DNA of 64,000 nt from Pantoea vagans (GCF_004792415.1 NZ_CP038853.1:2232001-2296000); one strand, 5' to 3'. Shown: positions 19,223-29,231, counted from the stretch's first letter. A program made the numbers and translations. Notes: a model not told the origin generated them from the sequence alone.

Positions 19223-19363
19223 GACTCCGGATTAACAGAATAAACAGTCCAGTAAAAAGCGTAGCCTGGATGCGCAGGAATTAAGCTTTGCCCCGTCAGA
19301 ATTATCCTTTTCTCTCACGGGTGAGTGAACACTCTGTGCCAAATGCACGGTGCAGCGTTGCAT

Positions 19364-19379
19364 TAGACCAACCGGTCTA
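19364..19379. promoter_or_regulatory. NemR operator upstream of nemR
   Basis: TAGACC and GGTCTA separated by four bases, exactly the known NemR box pattern, located 15 bases before the nemR ATG. It should repress nemRA(-gloA). Confidence 0.9.
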
Positions 19380-19393
19380 CTACTCTCTCTGCC

Positions 19394-19990
19394 ATGAATA
19401 AGACGCTACAACGCAATGAAACCCGTGAACACCTGCTCCAGACAGGTGAACAGCTCTGTCTGCAACGCGGCTTTACCGGAATGGGCCTCAGCGAACTGCT
19501 GACGCAGGCGGCGGTGCCGAAAGGCTCCTTCTACTACTATTTCCGCTCTAAAGAGGCGTTTGGCGTGGCGTTACTGGAACGCTACTTTGCGCGTTATCTG
19601 CAGGATGTTGAGTTACAGCTCAACCAGACAGACGGCACATCGCGTGAACGTCTGCTAAATCATTTTCGTGCTGCGGTTGAGCTGTTTGTGCAGCAGGGAC
19701 ACATTGTCGGTTGTCTGGGCGTCAAAGTTTCTGCTGAGGTCTGCGATCTCTCTGAGCCGATGCGTGATGCACTGCAGCAGGGTGCAGGAAAGATTACCGC
19801 GCTCTATGCCCGGACGCTGATTGCCGCAGAGCAGCAGGAGTCGCTGAGCCTGCCGCAGCCCCCCGCGCAGATGGCAGAGTTGCTGTCGCTGCTGTGGCTT
19901 GGCGCCAGTCTGCAGAGCAAAATTTCCCGCGAGGCGCAGCCACTGCGTCTGGCACTGAGTACCATCGAACAGTGGCTTAAAAGCCACTGA
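19394..19990 (+). CDS. nemR: Electrophile-sensing TetR-family repressor NemR (198 aa)
   Basis: Represses nemA and gloA until Cys residues react with quinones, glyoxals, HOCl or N-ethylmaleimide. The TetR DNA-binding domain covers about 10-55 (LLTQAAVPKGSFYYYFRSKEAF). Cys107 and Lys176 match E. coli Cys106 and Lys175 with a one-residue offset, the pair known to form the redox-switch bond; Cys22 and Cys117 are also kept. A perfect operator precedes it. nemA follows after 50 bases that hold a second operator-like repeat. Confidence 0.95.
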   Translation: MNKTLQRNETREHLLQTGEQLCLQRGFTGMGLSELLTQAAVPKGSFYYYFRSKEAFGVALLERYFARYLQDVELQLNQTDGTSRERLLNHFRAAVELFVQQGHIVGCLGVKVSAEVCDLSEPMRDALQQGAGKITALYARTLIAAEQQESLSLPQPPAQMAELLSLLWLGASLQSKISREAQPLRLALSTIEQWLKSH

Positions 19991-20008
19991 TTTTTAAAAA
20001 ACGTGTTT

Positions 20009-20025
20009 GTAGACGACTGGTCTAC
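20009..20025. promoter_or_regulatory. Second NemR-like inverted repeat between nemR and nemA
   Basis: GTAGAC and GTCTAC separated by five bases. The half-sites match the NemR box, but the centre is one base shorter than in the upstream site (TAGAC-5-GTCTA instead of TAGAC-6-GTCTA). It lies 15 bases before nemA. Confidence 0.55.
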
Positions 20026-20040
20026 TAATCAGGAGCTATT

Positions 20041-21138
20041 ATGGCGAGTACCCAGCTGTTTCGTCCGCTGAAAGTCGGCGCAATTACCGTCCCAAACCGC
20101 GTATTTATGGCACCGCTGACCCGTCTGCGCAGCATTGAGCCAGGCGACATCCCTACCCCGATGATGGCGGAGTATTACCGTCAGCGCGCCAGCGCCGGTC
20201 TGATTATCACCGAAGCAACCCAGGTCTCTTTCCAGGCAAAAGGCTATGCCGGTGCGCCAGGCTTACATACGCAGCCACAGATTGCCGCGTGGAAAGTGAT
20301 TAACGAAGGTGTCCATCAGGCGGGCGGTCATACCGCCGTGCAGTTATGGCACACCGGTCGTATCTCGCATAACAGCGTGCAGCCGGAAGGCAAAGCACCG
20401 GTAGCGCCATCCGCCATTGCTGCGGGTACGCGTACGTCACTGCGTGCTGAAGATGGCAGCGTCTATCGCGAAGACACCTCTGTACCGCGCGAACTGACGG
20501 TGCCAGAGATCCAGCAGATCGTGGCCGATTTTGGTCAGGCTGCGGCGAACGCACGTGAAGCAGACTTCGACCTGCTTGAGCTGCACTCCGCGCACGGCTA
20601 CCTGATGCACCAGTTCCTGGCTCCGGGTTCAAACCAGCGTACCGACGAATATGGTGGCAGCATCGAAAAACGCGGTCGCTTTGCGCTGGAAGTGGTCGAT
20701 GCGGTGATCGCCAACTGGTCAGCCGATCGCATTGGTATCCGCGTCTCGCCTATCGGCAGCTTCCAGAATCTGGACAACGGTCCGGATGAAGAAGAAGCGG
20801 CGCTGTGGTACATCGGCGAGCTGGCAAAACGCAACATCGCCTATCTGCACCTCTCTGAACCAGACTGGGCCGGCGGCAAGCCTTACACCGACGCCTTCCG
20901 TCAGAAAGTGCGCGATCTCTTCCCGGGCGCCATCATTGGTGCCGGTGCTTACACCGTTGAGAAAGCGGATAATCTGATTGGTCGCGGTCTGATCGATGCG
21001 GTTGCGTTTGGTCGTGATTACATTGCTAACCCGGATCTGGTTGAGCGTCTGCAGCAGGATGCCCCACTTAACCCACAGCGCCCGGAAAGCTTCTACGGCG
21101 GCGGCGCGGAAGGTTATATCGACTACCCGACACTGTAA
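20041..21138 (+). CDS. nemA: N-ethylmaleimide reductase, old yellow enzyme (365 aa)
   Basis: FMN-dependent NADPH ene-reductase acting on electrophilic alkenes, nitro compounds and quinones. Typical OYE parts: PLTRLRS near the FMN site, [41 protein letters not shown] (active-site His and Tyr), and [12 protein letters not shown] with [11 protein letters not shown] for phosphate binding. AGGAG lies six bases before the ATG. It is co-transcribed with nemR and possibly gloA. Confidence 0.97.
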   Translation: MASTQLFRPLKVGAITVPNRVFMAPLTRLRSIEPGDIPTPMMAEYYRQRASAGLIITEATQVSFQAKGYAGAPGLHTQPQIAAWKVINEGVHQAGGHTAVQLWHTGRISHNSVQPEGKAPVAPSAIAAGTRTSLRAEDGSVYREDTSVPRELTVPEIQQIVADFGQAAANAREADFDLLELHSAHGYLMHQFLAPGSNQRTDEYGGSIEKRGRFALEVVDAVIANWSADRIGIRVSPIGSFQNLDNGPDEEEAALWYIGELAKRNIAYLHLSEPDWAGGKPYTDAFRQKVRDLFPGAIIGAGAYTVEKADNLIGRGLIDAVAFGRDYIANPDLVERLQQDAPLNPQRPESFYGGGAEGYIDYPTL

Positions 21139-21146
21139 TCTGTTTG

Positions 21147-21175
21147 GGCTGCCGTCCGGGACGATGACGGCAGCC
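21147..21175 (+). terminator. Hairpin between nemA and gloA
   Basis: A perfect 10-bp stem (21147-21156 with 21166-21175) with a 9-nt loop. The T-run after it is weak, so it could be a partial terminator or mRNA-processing stem that tunes gloA expression from the nem promoter. Confidence 0.55.
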
Positions 21176-21254
21176 ATTATTCAATGGCGATTTTCGTCGC
21201 TATACTTAGCGCCTGGGTCATCCGGCGATGGCGTTTTATTTAAAAGAGGATGTT

Positions 21255-21662
21255 ATGCGTTTACTTCATACCATGCTGCGCGTTGGCGATCTGCAACGTT
21301 CAATCGATTTCTACACCCGTGTGCTGGGCATGCGCGTGCTGCGTCAGAGCGAAAACACCGAATATAAATATACCCTGGCGTTCGTAGGCTACACCGACGA
21401 AAGCGAAGGTGCGGTGATCGAGCTGACCTACAACTGGGGCGTTGATAAATATGACCTCGGCGATGCTTATGGTCACATCGCGCTGGGCGTCGATGACGCA
21501 GCAGCAGCCTGCGAACGTATCCGCAAAGATGGCGGCAACGTGACCCGTGAAGCAGGCCCGGTTAAAGGCGGCTCCACCATTATTGCCTTTGTTGAAGATC
21601 CCGATGGCTACAAAATCGAGCTGATCGAAAACAAAGATGCCGGTAACGGCCTGGGCAACTAA
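21255..21662 (+). CDS. gloA: Lactoylglutathione lyase, glyoxalase I (135 aa)
   Basis: Converts the methylglyoxal-glutathione hemithioacetal to S-lactoylglutathione. All four metal ligands of the E. coli nickel enzyme occupy the same positions: His5, Glu56, His74 and Glu122. Length is identical to E. coli GloA. GAGG lies six bases before ATG 21255; the open frame from 21228 is not part of the protein. It follows nemRA, forming one electrophile-defence cluster. Confidence 0.97.
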   Translation: MRLLHTMLRVGDLQRSIDFYTRVLGMRVLRQSENTEYKYTLAFVGYTDESEGAVIELTYNWGVDKYDLGDAYGHIALGVDDAAAACERIRKDGGNVTREAGPVKGGSTIIAFVEDPDGYKIELIENKDAGNGLGN

Positions 21663-21782
21663 ACCTGCCTCTCAGCCCGCCTGACCCGGTGGGCTGAATC
21701 CCTTTCTCTGCGCTTCATCTGCTGCACCCGTCCCCGTTTTTTGCCATAATACGCGCTGCCCTTTTTCTGCAACGAGATCCTG

Positions 21783-22451
21783 ATGTCTGAATCGAATTCC
21801 CCTAATGCACTCAATCAACGTTTCCGTGGCTTCTATCCGGTGGTGATCGACGTTGAAACCGCCGGTTTCAATGCGCAAACCGATGCGTTACTGGAGATTG
21901 CCGCTATCACGCTGAAAATGGATGAAGAGGGATGGATTCAGATTGACCAGACGCTGCATTTCAACGTCGAACCCTTTGTCGGATCGCTGCTGCATCCGGA
22001 AGCGCTGGCCTTTACCGGTATCGATCCGAGTAATCCGCTGCGCGGCGCGGTAAGTGAATATGAGGCGCTGCACGCCATTTTCAAAATGGTGCGCAAGGGC
22101 ATTAAAGACAGCGGCTGCAATCGCGCCATTATGGTGGCGCACAATGCCACGTTTGATCTGAACTTTATGTCAGCGGCAGCAGAACGTGCCAGCCTGAAGC
22201 GCAATCCGTTTCACCCGTTTGCCACCTTTGATACCGCAGCGCTGAGCGGACTGGTGCTGGGTCAGACGGTGCTGGCGAAAGCCTGTATTGCGGCGGGAAT
22301 GGAGTTTGACAGTACCCAGGCGCATTCAGCGCTCTATGACACTCAGCAGACAGCGACCCTGTTCTGCGAGCTGGTGAACCGCTGGAAACGGTTAGGTGGC
22401 TGGCCTCTGCCCTTCGCCGGGAGCGACGCAGACGCCACGACATCTGCATAA
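21783..22451 (+). CDS. rnt: Ribonuclease T (222 aa)
   Basis: Homodimeric DEDDh 3'-5' exonuclease that matures tRNA, 5S and 23S rRNA 3' ends. The exonuclease motifs are clear: DVETAGF with Asp23 and Glu25, [13 protein letters not shown], and [14 protein letters not shown] with the final His and Asp. In E. coli the next gene is lhr; here grxD follows directly on the other strand, so lhr is absent at this place. Confidence 0.96.
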   Translation: MSESNSPNALNQRFRGFYPVVIDVETAGFNAQTDALLEIAAITLKMDEEGWIQIDQTLHFNVEPFVGSLLHPEALAFTGIDPSNPLRGAVSEYEALHAIFKMVRKGIKDSGCNRAIMVAHNATFDLNFMSAAAERASLKRNPFHPFATFDTAALSGLVLGQTVLAKACIAAGMEFDSTQAHSALYDTQQTATLFCELVNRWKRLGGWPLPFAGSDADATTSA

Positions 22452-22469
22452 GGGATGCCACAATGAAAG

Positions 22470-22497
22470 AGGCCGACATGATGTCGGCCTTTTTTTA
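22470..22497. terminator. Terminator of rnt, shared with grxD
   Basis: 9-bp stem (22470-22478 with 22482-22490), three-base loop, followed by a run of T residues. It lies between the convergent rnt and grxD ends. Confidence 0.88.
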
Positions 22498-22827
22498 TTC
22501 TGCTTCTTTAAACTTTTCTGCAGTCTCTTTGATCAGCGTCTGCAGTTCACCACGCTGTAACATCTCAACGATGATGTCGCATCCACCGACCAGCTCGCCA
22601 TCGACCCAGAGCTGTGGGAAGGTCGGCCAGTTGGCGAATTTCGGCATCTCGGCACGAATGTCCGGGTTCTGCAGAATATCCACGTAAGCAAAACGCTCAC
22701 CGCAGGCTGACAGCGCCTGCACCGCCTGTGCAGAGAAACCGCAGCTTGGCAGTTTCGGGGAACCTTTCATGTACAGCAGGATCGGGTTTTCTGCGATCTG
22801 GCGCTGAATTTTTTCTACAGTACTCAT
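22495..22827 (-). CDS. grxD: Monothiol glutaredoxin 4 (110 aa)
   Basis: CGFS-type glutaredoxin that carries and transfers [2Fe-2S] clusters, usually with BolA-family partners. Active site PSCGFS with Cys29; the cis-Pro and glutathione loop is FPQLWVDGELVGGCDI. Length is near that of E. coli Grx4. It is divergent from mepH across 366 bases that include a repeated palindrome. Confidence 0.97.
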   Translation of the reverse strand: MSTVEKIQRQIAENPILLYMKGSPKLPSCGFSAQAVQALSACGERFAYVDILQNPDIRAEMPKFANWPTFPQLWVDGELVGGCDIIVEMLQRGELQTLIKETAEKFKEAE

Positions 22828-23193
22828 AATTGCCTTCCTTAATTCGTTACTTCGTGTTTGTTTATTGTAGCGACTTCGCAGCGTGACTGAAAATGAGATT
22901 TTGCTCGCTGCCCGATTAAATGACCATCATTGTTAAGTCCCGCGCGCAGGACATTTAACTTCAGGTATTAACAGCTGGTAACAGTTTAATAATTCGTAAT
23001 AATTCCGTTGGTATAACATGCTGAAAATGTTCATTTTCAGTGCAATCACGTGGTCTGCAAAGATTAACATTAAAAGGCATTACAGTTTTAGGCGAACTGG
23101 ACTAGAATGGCCTGGGCACTGATCCTGGATCAGATTAATCTCAACTTTGTCGCGGTGCGTAGTGGCCCTGACAACTTAACTAATTAATGGACT
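22828..23193. other. grxD-mepH intergenic region with repeated CTGAAAATG
   Basis: 366 bases without a gene. CTGAAAATG occurs at 22887-22895 and again at 23021-23029, where it forms a perfect inverted repeat with CATTTTCAG at 23032-23040 (two-base centre). A short direct repeat of TAATAATTC lies just before this palindrome. I see no small ORF with a good ribosome site. Confidence 0.6.
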
Positions 23194-24003
23194 ATGCGTT
23201 TAATCATTACGCTTTTTATGCTGGCCTTTGCGCAACTGTTTTTCAACATCGCCGCTGCGTCGCCTCACGCGCCGGTGAACGTCAGTACGCATAAAGCAGA
23301 GAAAAAGAGTGCGCGCGACGATGAACGCCGCAAGCGTCGCCCGGTAAAAACGGTGACGAAAAAAACTCGTCTCAGCCCTGATCAAAAACTTAAAACGAAA
23401 AAACAGAAAAAAGTCGAACTCACTGCAAAACAGACGCCTGCTAAGAAGACCTCGCTCAAAACCGCCCGTATCAGCAAAAGCAAAGAAAAAAATAAAGAGA
23501 AGAAACGCTATGGGCATCAGCGCCAGCTGAAAACCGCTGAGGTCACCACCCGCGAGCCAGGCACGATTAAAATGAGCAAATCCCACCGCCAGCGCTATCA
23601 GAAGGCGCGTGAGACCGCAATGACCAAGCTGATGGGGCAGTTGGGTAAACCCTATCAGTGGGGCGGCACCTCTCCACATACCGGTTTTGATTGCAGCGGT
23701 CTGGTCTGGTATGCCTATAAAGATCTGGTGAAATTTAAGATCCCGCGTACCGCTAACGAGATGTATCACCTGCGTGACGCCGCGCCGATCAAGCGTGAGT
23801 CGCTGGAGAAAGGCGATCTGGTCTTCTTTCGTATTAATGGCCGCGGCACAGCGGACCACGTCGGCGTTTACCTGGGCGATGGCAAGTTTATTCAGTCGCC
23901 GCGTACCGGCAAAGATATTCAGATCAGTGCATTAGGGGAAGATTACTGGCAGCGCCACTATATTGGTGCCCGTCGGGTGATGACGCCGAAAACGATACGC
24001 TAA
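23194..24003 (+). CDS. mepH: Murein DD-endopeptidase MepH (269 aa)
   Basis: NlpC/P60-type peptidase that cuts D-Ala-mDAP cross-links to open the wall for growth. Signal peptide about 1-22 (LIITLFMLAFAQLFFNIAAA). Residues 30-130 form a very Lys-rich linker, presumably disordered. The catalytic domain holds Cys167 in FDCSGLVWYAYKDL, His222 in ADHVGVYLGDG and the third polar residue in KFIQSPRTG; the C-terminus matches E. coli YdhO closely. The ATG at 23194 has no clear ribosome site. Confidence 0.95.
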   Translation: MRLIITLFMLAFAQLFFNIAAASPHAPVNVSTHKAEKKSARDDERRKRRPVKTVTKKTRLSPDQKLKTKKQKKVELTAKQTPAKKTSLKTARISKSKEKNKEKKRYGHQRQLKTAEVTTREPGTIKMSKSHRQRYQKARETAMTKLMGQLGKPYQWGGTSPHTGFDCSGLVWYAYKDLVKFKIPRTANEMYHLRDAAPIKRESLEKGDLVFFRINGRGTADHVGVYLGDGKFIQSPRTGKDIQISALGEDYWQRHYIGARRVMTPKTIR

Positions 24004-24025
24004 GCAGCAGAACAGTCAGAAAAAA

Positions 24026-24049
24026 GCCGGGATAATCCCGGCTTTTTTT
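24026..24049 (+). terminator. mepH terminator
   Basis: 7-bp stem (24026-24032 with 24036-24042) with a three-base loop, followed by seven T residues; it abuts the stop of ynhF. Confidence 0.9.
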
Positions 24050-24050
24050 A

Positions 24051-24140
24051 TTAGTGCAGAATGGCAGTAAAACTAAAGGCCACGATCATCAGCAGACAGC
24101 CGACAGTGGTCATCAAAGCCAGTTTCAAATCGGTACTCAT
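24051..24140 (-). CDS. ynhF: Small inner-membrane protein YnhF (29 aa)
   Basis: Short ORF with AAGGAG eight bases before its ATG at 24140. The product starts MSTDLKLALMTT and consists of one hydrophobic helix ending in FTAILH. Start MSTDLK, length 29 aa and position beside purR all match E. coli YnhF, a known small membrane protein whose role is unclear. It is divergent from purR. Confidence 0.88.
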   Translation of the reverse strand: MSTDLKLALMTTVGCLLMIVAFSFTAILH

Positions 24141-24361
24141 TGCTTGCTCCTTAGTCACACACTTTGCAGGGATATAGCATTTTCCCACAGGGTCCGGTAA
24201 AAATCTCGTTTTATCCGTTCAGCCTTGTTAGAATCCCGCCTTTGTTGCGCAACGCGCGCAACCCTGATTCCGTTTGCGCATCTTTTCAGGCGTTTTTTCT
24301 CCGCCAGCGGCCTGTTTACCGGCCAGAAAAGCCGCATTTTTGCGGAAAAAACCCTGAGCAG

Positions 24362-24377
24362 ACGCAAACGTTTAACA
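24362..24377. promoter_or_regulatory. PurR operator in the purR leader
   Basis: ACGCAAACGTTTAACA matches the PUR-box consensus (ACGCAAACGTTTNCNT) in 14 of 16 positions. It lies 45 bases before the purR ATG and should mediate autorepression. Confidence 0.85.
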
Positions 24378-24421
24378 TTACGCTTATCATAGAGTTAGGT
24401 AAGCACTGGAGTCCGATTTTC

Positions 24422-25447
24422 ATGGCAACAATTAAAGATGTGGCGAAACGCGCTGGCGTCTCAACGACCACCGTTTCGCACGTCATCAATAAAACCCGCT
24501 TTGTCGCTGAAGAAACACGCGAGGCGGTCTGGCAGGCAATTAAGGAACTGCACTACTCGCCAAGTGCTGTGGCGCGCAGCCTGAAAGTAAACCACACCAA
24601 AACGCTGGGCCTGCTTGCCACCTCCAGCGAAGCGCCCTATTTCGCTGAAATTATTGAAGCGGTTGAAAACCACTGTTTTGACAAAGGCTATACGCTGATT
24701 CTGGGTAATGCGCATAACGACCTGCAAAAACAGCGCGCCTACCTCAGCATGATGGCGCAGAAGCGCGTCGATGGTCTGCTGGTGATGTGCTCTGAGTATC
24801 CGGACGATCTGCTGCAGATGCTGGAAGAGAACCGCAATATCCCGATGGTGGTGATGGACTGGGGCGAATCGCGCGCCGACTTTACCGATACGGTTCTTGA
24901 TAACGCCTTCCAGGGCGGCTATCTGGCGGGACGTTATCTGATTGAACGCGGACACCGTGATATTGGTGCTATCCCCGGTCAGATGGAGCGCAACACCGGT
25001 GGCGGACGCCATGCCGGTTTCCTGAAGGCGCTGGAAGAAGCGGGTATTCAGCCGCGTGCCGAGTGGATTGTGCAGGGTGACTTTGAGCCGGAATCAGGCT
25101 ATCAGGCGATGCAGCAGATCCTGTCGCAGAAGCAGCGCCCTACGGCGGTGTTCTGCGGCGGTGACATCATGGCGATGGGGGCCATTTGCGCGGCCGACGA
25201 GATGGGTCTGCGCGTGCCGCAGGATATTTCGGTCATCGGCTATGACAATGTGCGCAACGCCCGCTATTTCGCCCCTGCCCTGACCACGGTGCATCAGCCT
25301 AAAGCCCAGCTGGGTGAGAAAGCGCTGGATATGCTGCTTGACCGCATCACCAGTAAGCGCGAAGTATCACAAACGATCGAAGTCCATCCGACGCTGATTG
25401 AGCGCCGTTCAGTGGCGGATGGTCCGTTCCGCGACTATCGCCGCTAA
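24422..25447 (+). CDS. purR: Purine repressor PurR (341 aa)
   Basis: LacI-family repressor that binds DNA with hypoxanthine or guanine as corepressor. [31 protein letters not shown] at the start and hinge helix [10 protein letters not shown] near 50. The ATG at 24422 gives exactly the E. coli length of 341 aa; the open frame continues 86 codons upstream but is not coding. Its stop overlaps that of the convergent punR. A PUR box in the leader supports autoregulation. Confidence 0.97.
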   Translation: MATIKDVAKRAGVSTTTVSHVINKTRFVAEETREAVWQAIKELHYSPSAVARSLKVNHTKTLGLLATSSEAPYFAEIIEAVENHCFDKGYTLILGNAHNDLQKQRAYLSMMAQKRVDGLLVMCSEYPDDLLQMLEENRNIPMVVMDWGESRADFTDTVLDNAFQGGYLAGRYLIERGHRDIGAIPGQMERNTGGGRHAGFLKALEEAGIQPRAEWIVQGDFEPESGYQAMQQILSQKQRPTAVFCGGDIMAMGAICAADEMGLRVPQDISVIGYDNVRNARYFAPALTTVHQPKAQLGEKALDMLLDRITSKREVSQTIEVHPTLIERRSVADGPFRDYRR

Positions 25448-26349
25448 TCCTCGCTTAACCACTCCTGATTAAGCGTTTGCGCATCACCCAGATAGCTGAG
25501 CAACCAGCCTGTTGCCGGTGATGCGCGATCTTCTGCCCAGCTGACGCAACAGGGGCTGTCCGGAAATGCTACCGGCAGCGTCAGTTCAACCAGCTCGCCG
25601 CTGTCGAGCAGTGGCCTGGCCAGATGACCCGGCACCATCGCCACACACAAGCCTGCCTGCACGCATTCCAGTCCGGTTTGCCACTCCGGCACCACCAGCC
25701 TGCGCTGGTTATCCAGCGTCCATGTCATACGACGCGGCAGTGCGCGTGATGTATCTTCCAGCACCAGTGACGGCCAGCTACGCAGCGTGTCATCATCGAT
25801 CTGGCTCGCCTGCGTCAGAGGATGATCGGGCGCGACCACGCAGCGCCAGTTGAGCGTACCCATATCGCGAAACGCAAACCGTCCGCCTACCGGAATCGCC
25901 TGGGTGGCCCCAATCGCGACTTCCACCCGACCGTCGGCCAGCGCATCCCAGACGCCGTTAAAAACTTCATAGCTGATGATCAGTTCCATATCGGGAAAGT
26001 GGCGATAGAAGTCTCTAACCAGCTGCCGGGTGCGCTGAGGTTTGGCGATACGGTCAACGGCAATGCTGAGCTGCCCGCGCCAGCCGTTGGCCAGCTGCTG
26101 ACACTGCCGCCGGGTGGCAAGCATTTTTTTGATGACGCTGCGCCCTTCCCGGACAAAATGTTCGCCTGCTGGCGTCAGCACCACTTCGCGATGCTGGCGT
26201 TCGAACAGCGGCACTGCCAGCCAGTTCTCCAGCTGACGCACCGTGTAGCTAATGGCAGAGGGCACCCGATGCAGCTCCTGCGCGGCGGCGCTGAAGCTGC
26301 CCCCGCGGGCAACCGCGTCAACGACCTCTAATGCATATTCTGACCACAT
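25444..26349 (-). CDS. punR: LysR-family regulator PunR (301 aa)
   Basis: Winged HTH at the N-terminus ([45 protein letters not shown] across about 18-62) and a two-lobed effector domain after 90. Divergent from punC, which the E. coli orthologue YdhB/PunR activates for purine nucleoside uptake. The stop overlaps that of purR, so three adjacent genes concern purines. Confidence 0.92.
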   Translation of the reverse strand: MWSEYALEVVDAVARGGSFSAAAQELHRVPSAISYTVRQLENWLAVPLFERQHREVVLTPAGEHFVREGRSVIKKMLATRRQCQQLANGWRGQLSIAVDRIAKPQRTRQLVRDFYRHFPDMELIISYEVFNGVWDALADGRVEVAIGATQAIPVGGRFAFRDMGTLNWRCVVAPDHPLTQASQIDDDTLRSWPSLVLEDTSRALPRRMTWTLDNQRRLVVPEWQTGLECVQAGLCVAMVPGHLARPLLDSGELVELTLPVAFPDSPCCVSWAEDRASPATGWLLSYLGDAQTLNQEWLSED

Positions 26350-26456
26350 AATCTGCCTTCAAAAATTTTAACAGCAACCGGCAAATATTACCGTTTCACA
26401 GCGGCAAACGCACCTTTTAAACTCTGCCGCGTTTATCCTGCAAAAATGAGAATGAG

Positions 26457-27659
26457 ATGCTGTCGAATAAAGGATTTATACCCTATCTTGCCCTGCTAAG
26501 CATGCTCGGCTTTTTAGCCACTGACATGTATCTGCCCGCCTTTGGTGCGATGCAGCAAACGTTTAATACCTCGCCGGGCCTGATCAGCGCCAGTATGAGT
26601 CTCTTCCTGGCGGGCTTCGCCTGTGGTCAGCTCTTCTGGGGACCGCTTTCCGATCGCATTGGACGTAAACCGGTGCTGCTGGCCGGACTGGCCATGTTTG
26701 GCATCGGCTGTGCGGGCATGCTGTGGGTGAATGATATCACTCTGATGCTGGCGCTGCGCTTTGTGCAGGCGATTGGCGTCTGTGCTGCGGCCGTGAGCTG
26801 GCAGGCACTGGTTGTGGATCGCTATCCTGCCGCGCGCGCTAACAAAGTCTTTGCCACGATTATGCCGCTGGTTGCGCTCTCCCCGGCGCTGGCCCCATTG
26901 CTGGGTGCCTGGCTCATCGGCCATTTCCACTGGCGTTCGATTTTCCTGGTGCTGACGCTGATTGCGGTGGCGTTGATTCTGACCACGCTGCGCCTGCCCA
27001 CCGTACGCCAGGAAGCACGCGAGAAAGGAGCCCAGCCTGGTTTTTTCACCCTGCTGAAATCACGGGTTTACAGCGGCAACGTGCTGATCTACTCCGCCTG
27101 TTCAGCCAGTTTTTTTGCCTGGCTGACCGGCTCGCCGTTTATTCTGGCGGATCTGGGCCTTTCACCCGCCGATATCGGCCTGAGTTATGTGCCCCAGACG
27201 CTCGCCTTTTTGATTGGCGGATTTGGCTGTCGCGCCCTTCTTAACCGCTTTAATGGCGCTCAGCTGTTACCGTGGCTGCTGGGCATTTACAGCCTGAGCA
27301 TTCTGGCGCTGTTTGCTGTCGCGCTGTCAGGCGGCAGCACGCTGGTGAGCCTGATGGTGCCGTTCTGCGGTATGGCGCTGGCTAACGGTGCGATCTATCC
27401 AATTGTGGTTTCCAGTGCACTGACACCCTTCCCGCACGCCACCGGTAAAGCGGCTGCATTGCAGAACACCTTACAGCTAGGACTCTGCTTCGCTGCAAGC
27501 CTGGCAGTCTCTGCCGGATTAACGCATGCACTGTTTACCACTACGCTGATGATGACGGTGACGATTCTGCTGGCGCTGGTGGGTTACGTCATGCAGCGCA
27601 CTGCGAGCGCACAAACTGTTGTTGCCTCCGCGCAACCTGCCTGCCAGGATAATCACTGA
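26457..27659 (+). CDS. punC: MFS transporter PunC, Bcr/CflA family (400 aa)
   Basis: Twelve-helix transporter with the DHA1 motif [14 protein letters not shown] in helix 1 and motif A in [14 protein letters not shown]. In E. coli YdhC/PunC is linked to uptake of purine nucleosides and is controlled by PunR; older annotation calls it a Bcr-like drug exporter. Position divergent from punR supports the newer name. No terminator is evident downstream. Confidence 0.92.
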   Translation: MLSNKGFIPYLALLSMLGFLATDMYLPAFGAMQQTFNTSPGLISASMSLFLAGFACGQLFWGPLSDRIGRKPVLLAGLAMFGIGCAGMLWVNDITLMLALRFVQAIGVCAAAVSWQALVVDRYPAARANKVFATIMPLVALSPALAPLLGAWLIGHFHWRSIFLVLTLIAVALILTTLRLPTVRQEAREKGAQPGFFTLLKSRVYSGNVLIYSACSASFFAWLTGSPFILADLGLSPADIGLSYVPQTLAFLIGGFGCRALLNRFNGAQLLPWLLGIYSLSILALFAVALSGGSTLVSLMVPFCGMALANGAIYPIVVSSALTPFPHATGKAAALQNTLQLGLCFAASLAVSAGLTHALFTTTLMMTVTILLALVGYVMQRTASAQTVVASAQPACQDNH

Positions 27660-27969
27660 CACACTGACTTTTTCGTTAGCATCCTAACAATAAGTCATTG
27701 AATATTGACCCGCGTGAGCATATACTCATCCGGGTCAACAAATCTGTAATAAATCAACAATATAATAACGTAATAATCTGATTGGCACCCTGTTGCCGGG
27801 ACGGTATTCGCGCGCGTTATTCTTACCCTGACCGACCTGCTGCAGGCTATTCCAGTCCTCTGTATCACACAGTCAACCGGTGTGCGGATTCATCCGTACC
27901 GTTTCTCAATGCCTGACGAAATTGACTACTCTTTGTTCAGGTTCAGATTGGACAGGTGGTGGAAAAGCT
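27660..27969. other. cfa upstream region
   Basis: 310 bases without a gene. In E. coli the long cfa leader is a target of small RNAs. TATACT at 27721-27726 could be a -10, but its nearest TTGACC is only ten bases upstream, so I do not call a promoter. GGTGG precedes the ATG. Confidence 0.4.
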
Positions 27970-29118
27970 ATGAGTTCATCTTATGCAGAAGCAGTGAGCC
28001 CTGAAGAAAACCATTGGTATCGCATCGTCCACGAGATGCTGGAAAAAGCGGATATTGAAATTAATGGTTCACGTCCCTGGGATATTCATATTAATCATCC
28101 CGGCTTTTTTAAGCGTGTTCTGCAGGAGGGATCGCTTGGGCTCGGTGAGAGCTATATGGATGGATGGTGGGAGTGCGACCGGCTGGATATTTTCTTCCAT
28201 CAGGTGCTGAAACATAAACTTGATCAGCAACTCCCGCATCACTTTAAAGATACGCTGCGCATTGCCGCTGCCCGCTTAACCAATCTGCAGTCGAAAAAGC
28301 GGGCCTGGATTGTCGGTAAAGAGCATTACGACCTGGGTAACGATCTCTTTTCACTGATGCTCGATCCCTATATGCAATATTCCTGTGGCTACTGGAAAGA
28401 AGCCACGACCCTGGCGACGGCGCAGGAAGCCAAGCTGGATATGATTTGCCGTAAATTAGCGCTGGAACCCGGAATGTCGCTGCTGGATATCGGCTGTGGC
28501 TGGGGCGGACTCGCGGAATTTGCCGCACGTCATTATGGCGTCAACGTGCATGGCGTGACGATTTCCGCCGAACAACAGAAACTGGCGCAGCAGCGCTGTA
28601 GCGGATTAGACGTCACGATTCTGTTGCAGGATTATCGCGATCTGAATGAGCAGTTTGATCGCATCGTTTCAGTAGGCATGTTCGAGCATGTCGGGCCGAA
28701 GAATTACGCCACCTATTTTGATGTGGTCGATCGTAATTTAAAGCCTGACGGAATTTTTCTGCTTCACACCATTGGCGCGATTAAAACCGATATGAGCGTC
28801 GATCCCTGGATCGACAAATATATCTTCCCCAACGGCTGCCTGCCTTCAGTGCGTCACGTAGCGGATGCCAGCGAGCCGCATTTTATTCTGGAAGACTGGC
28901 ATAACTTTGGGGCCGATTACGACAAAACGCTGATGGCCTGGCATGAGCGCTTTTTGCAGGCCTGGCCGGAGCTGGCTGATAACTATGGCGAACGCTTTAA
29001 GCGGATGTTCTCCTATTATCTCAATGCCTGTGCCGGCGCCTTCCGCGCGCGCGATATTCAGCTGTGGCAGATTGTGTTCAGTCGCGGTGTTGAGGGTGGA
29101 TTACGGGTGGCGCGGTAG
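27970..29118 (+). CDS. cfa: Cyclopropane-fatty-acyl-phospholipid synthase (382 aa)
   Basis: Transfers a methylene from S-adenosylmethionine to cis double bonds of membrane phospholipid acyl chains, usually on entry to stationary phase or in acid. SAM site LLDIGCGWGGLAEFAA at about 172-187; active-site elements GMFEHVGPKNY and the C-terminal YYLNACAGAFRARDIQLWQ are intact. ATG at 27970 gives the E. coli length; 30 upstream codons are open but not homologous. Confidence 0.97.
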   Translation: MSSSYAEAVSPEENHWYRIVHEMLEKADIEINGSRPWDIHINHPGFFKRVLQEGSLGLGESYMDGWWECDRLDIFFHQVLKHKLDQQLPHHFKDTLRIAAARLTNLQSKKRAWIVGKEHYDLGNDLFSLMLDPYMQYSCGYWKEATTLATAQEAKLDMICRKLALEPGMSLLDIGCGWGGLAEFAARHYGVNVHGVTISAEQQKLAQQRCSGLDVTILLQDYRDLNEQFDRIVSVGMFEHVGPKNYATYFDVVDRNLKPDGIFLLHTIGAIKTDMSVDPWIDKYIFPNGCLPSVRHVADASEPHFILEDWHNFGADYDKTLMAWHERFLQAWPELADNYGERFKRMFSYYLNACAGAFRARDIQLWQIVFSRGVEGGLRVAR

Positions 29119-29231
29119 GGAGTGTCAGTTTGTTAAGAGGGTGATCCCGTGCTGAAGGTTTTAAAAGACTGGCCTGTTTTGAGAGTGGAACTGCACAGGG
29201 AACACAGTAAGATCGGAAAGTCGCAAAACCC

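Noticed and set aside
24164..24421. 86-codon upstream extension of purR
   Set aside because: It contains the PUR box, and PurR starts [14 protein letters not shown] at 24422 with the exact E. coli length.
27705..27726. cfa promoter TTGACC/TATACT
   Set aside because: The spacer is only ten bases, far from the usual 16-18.
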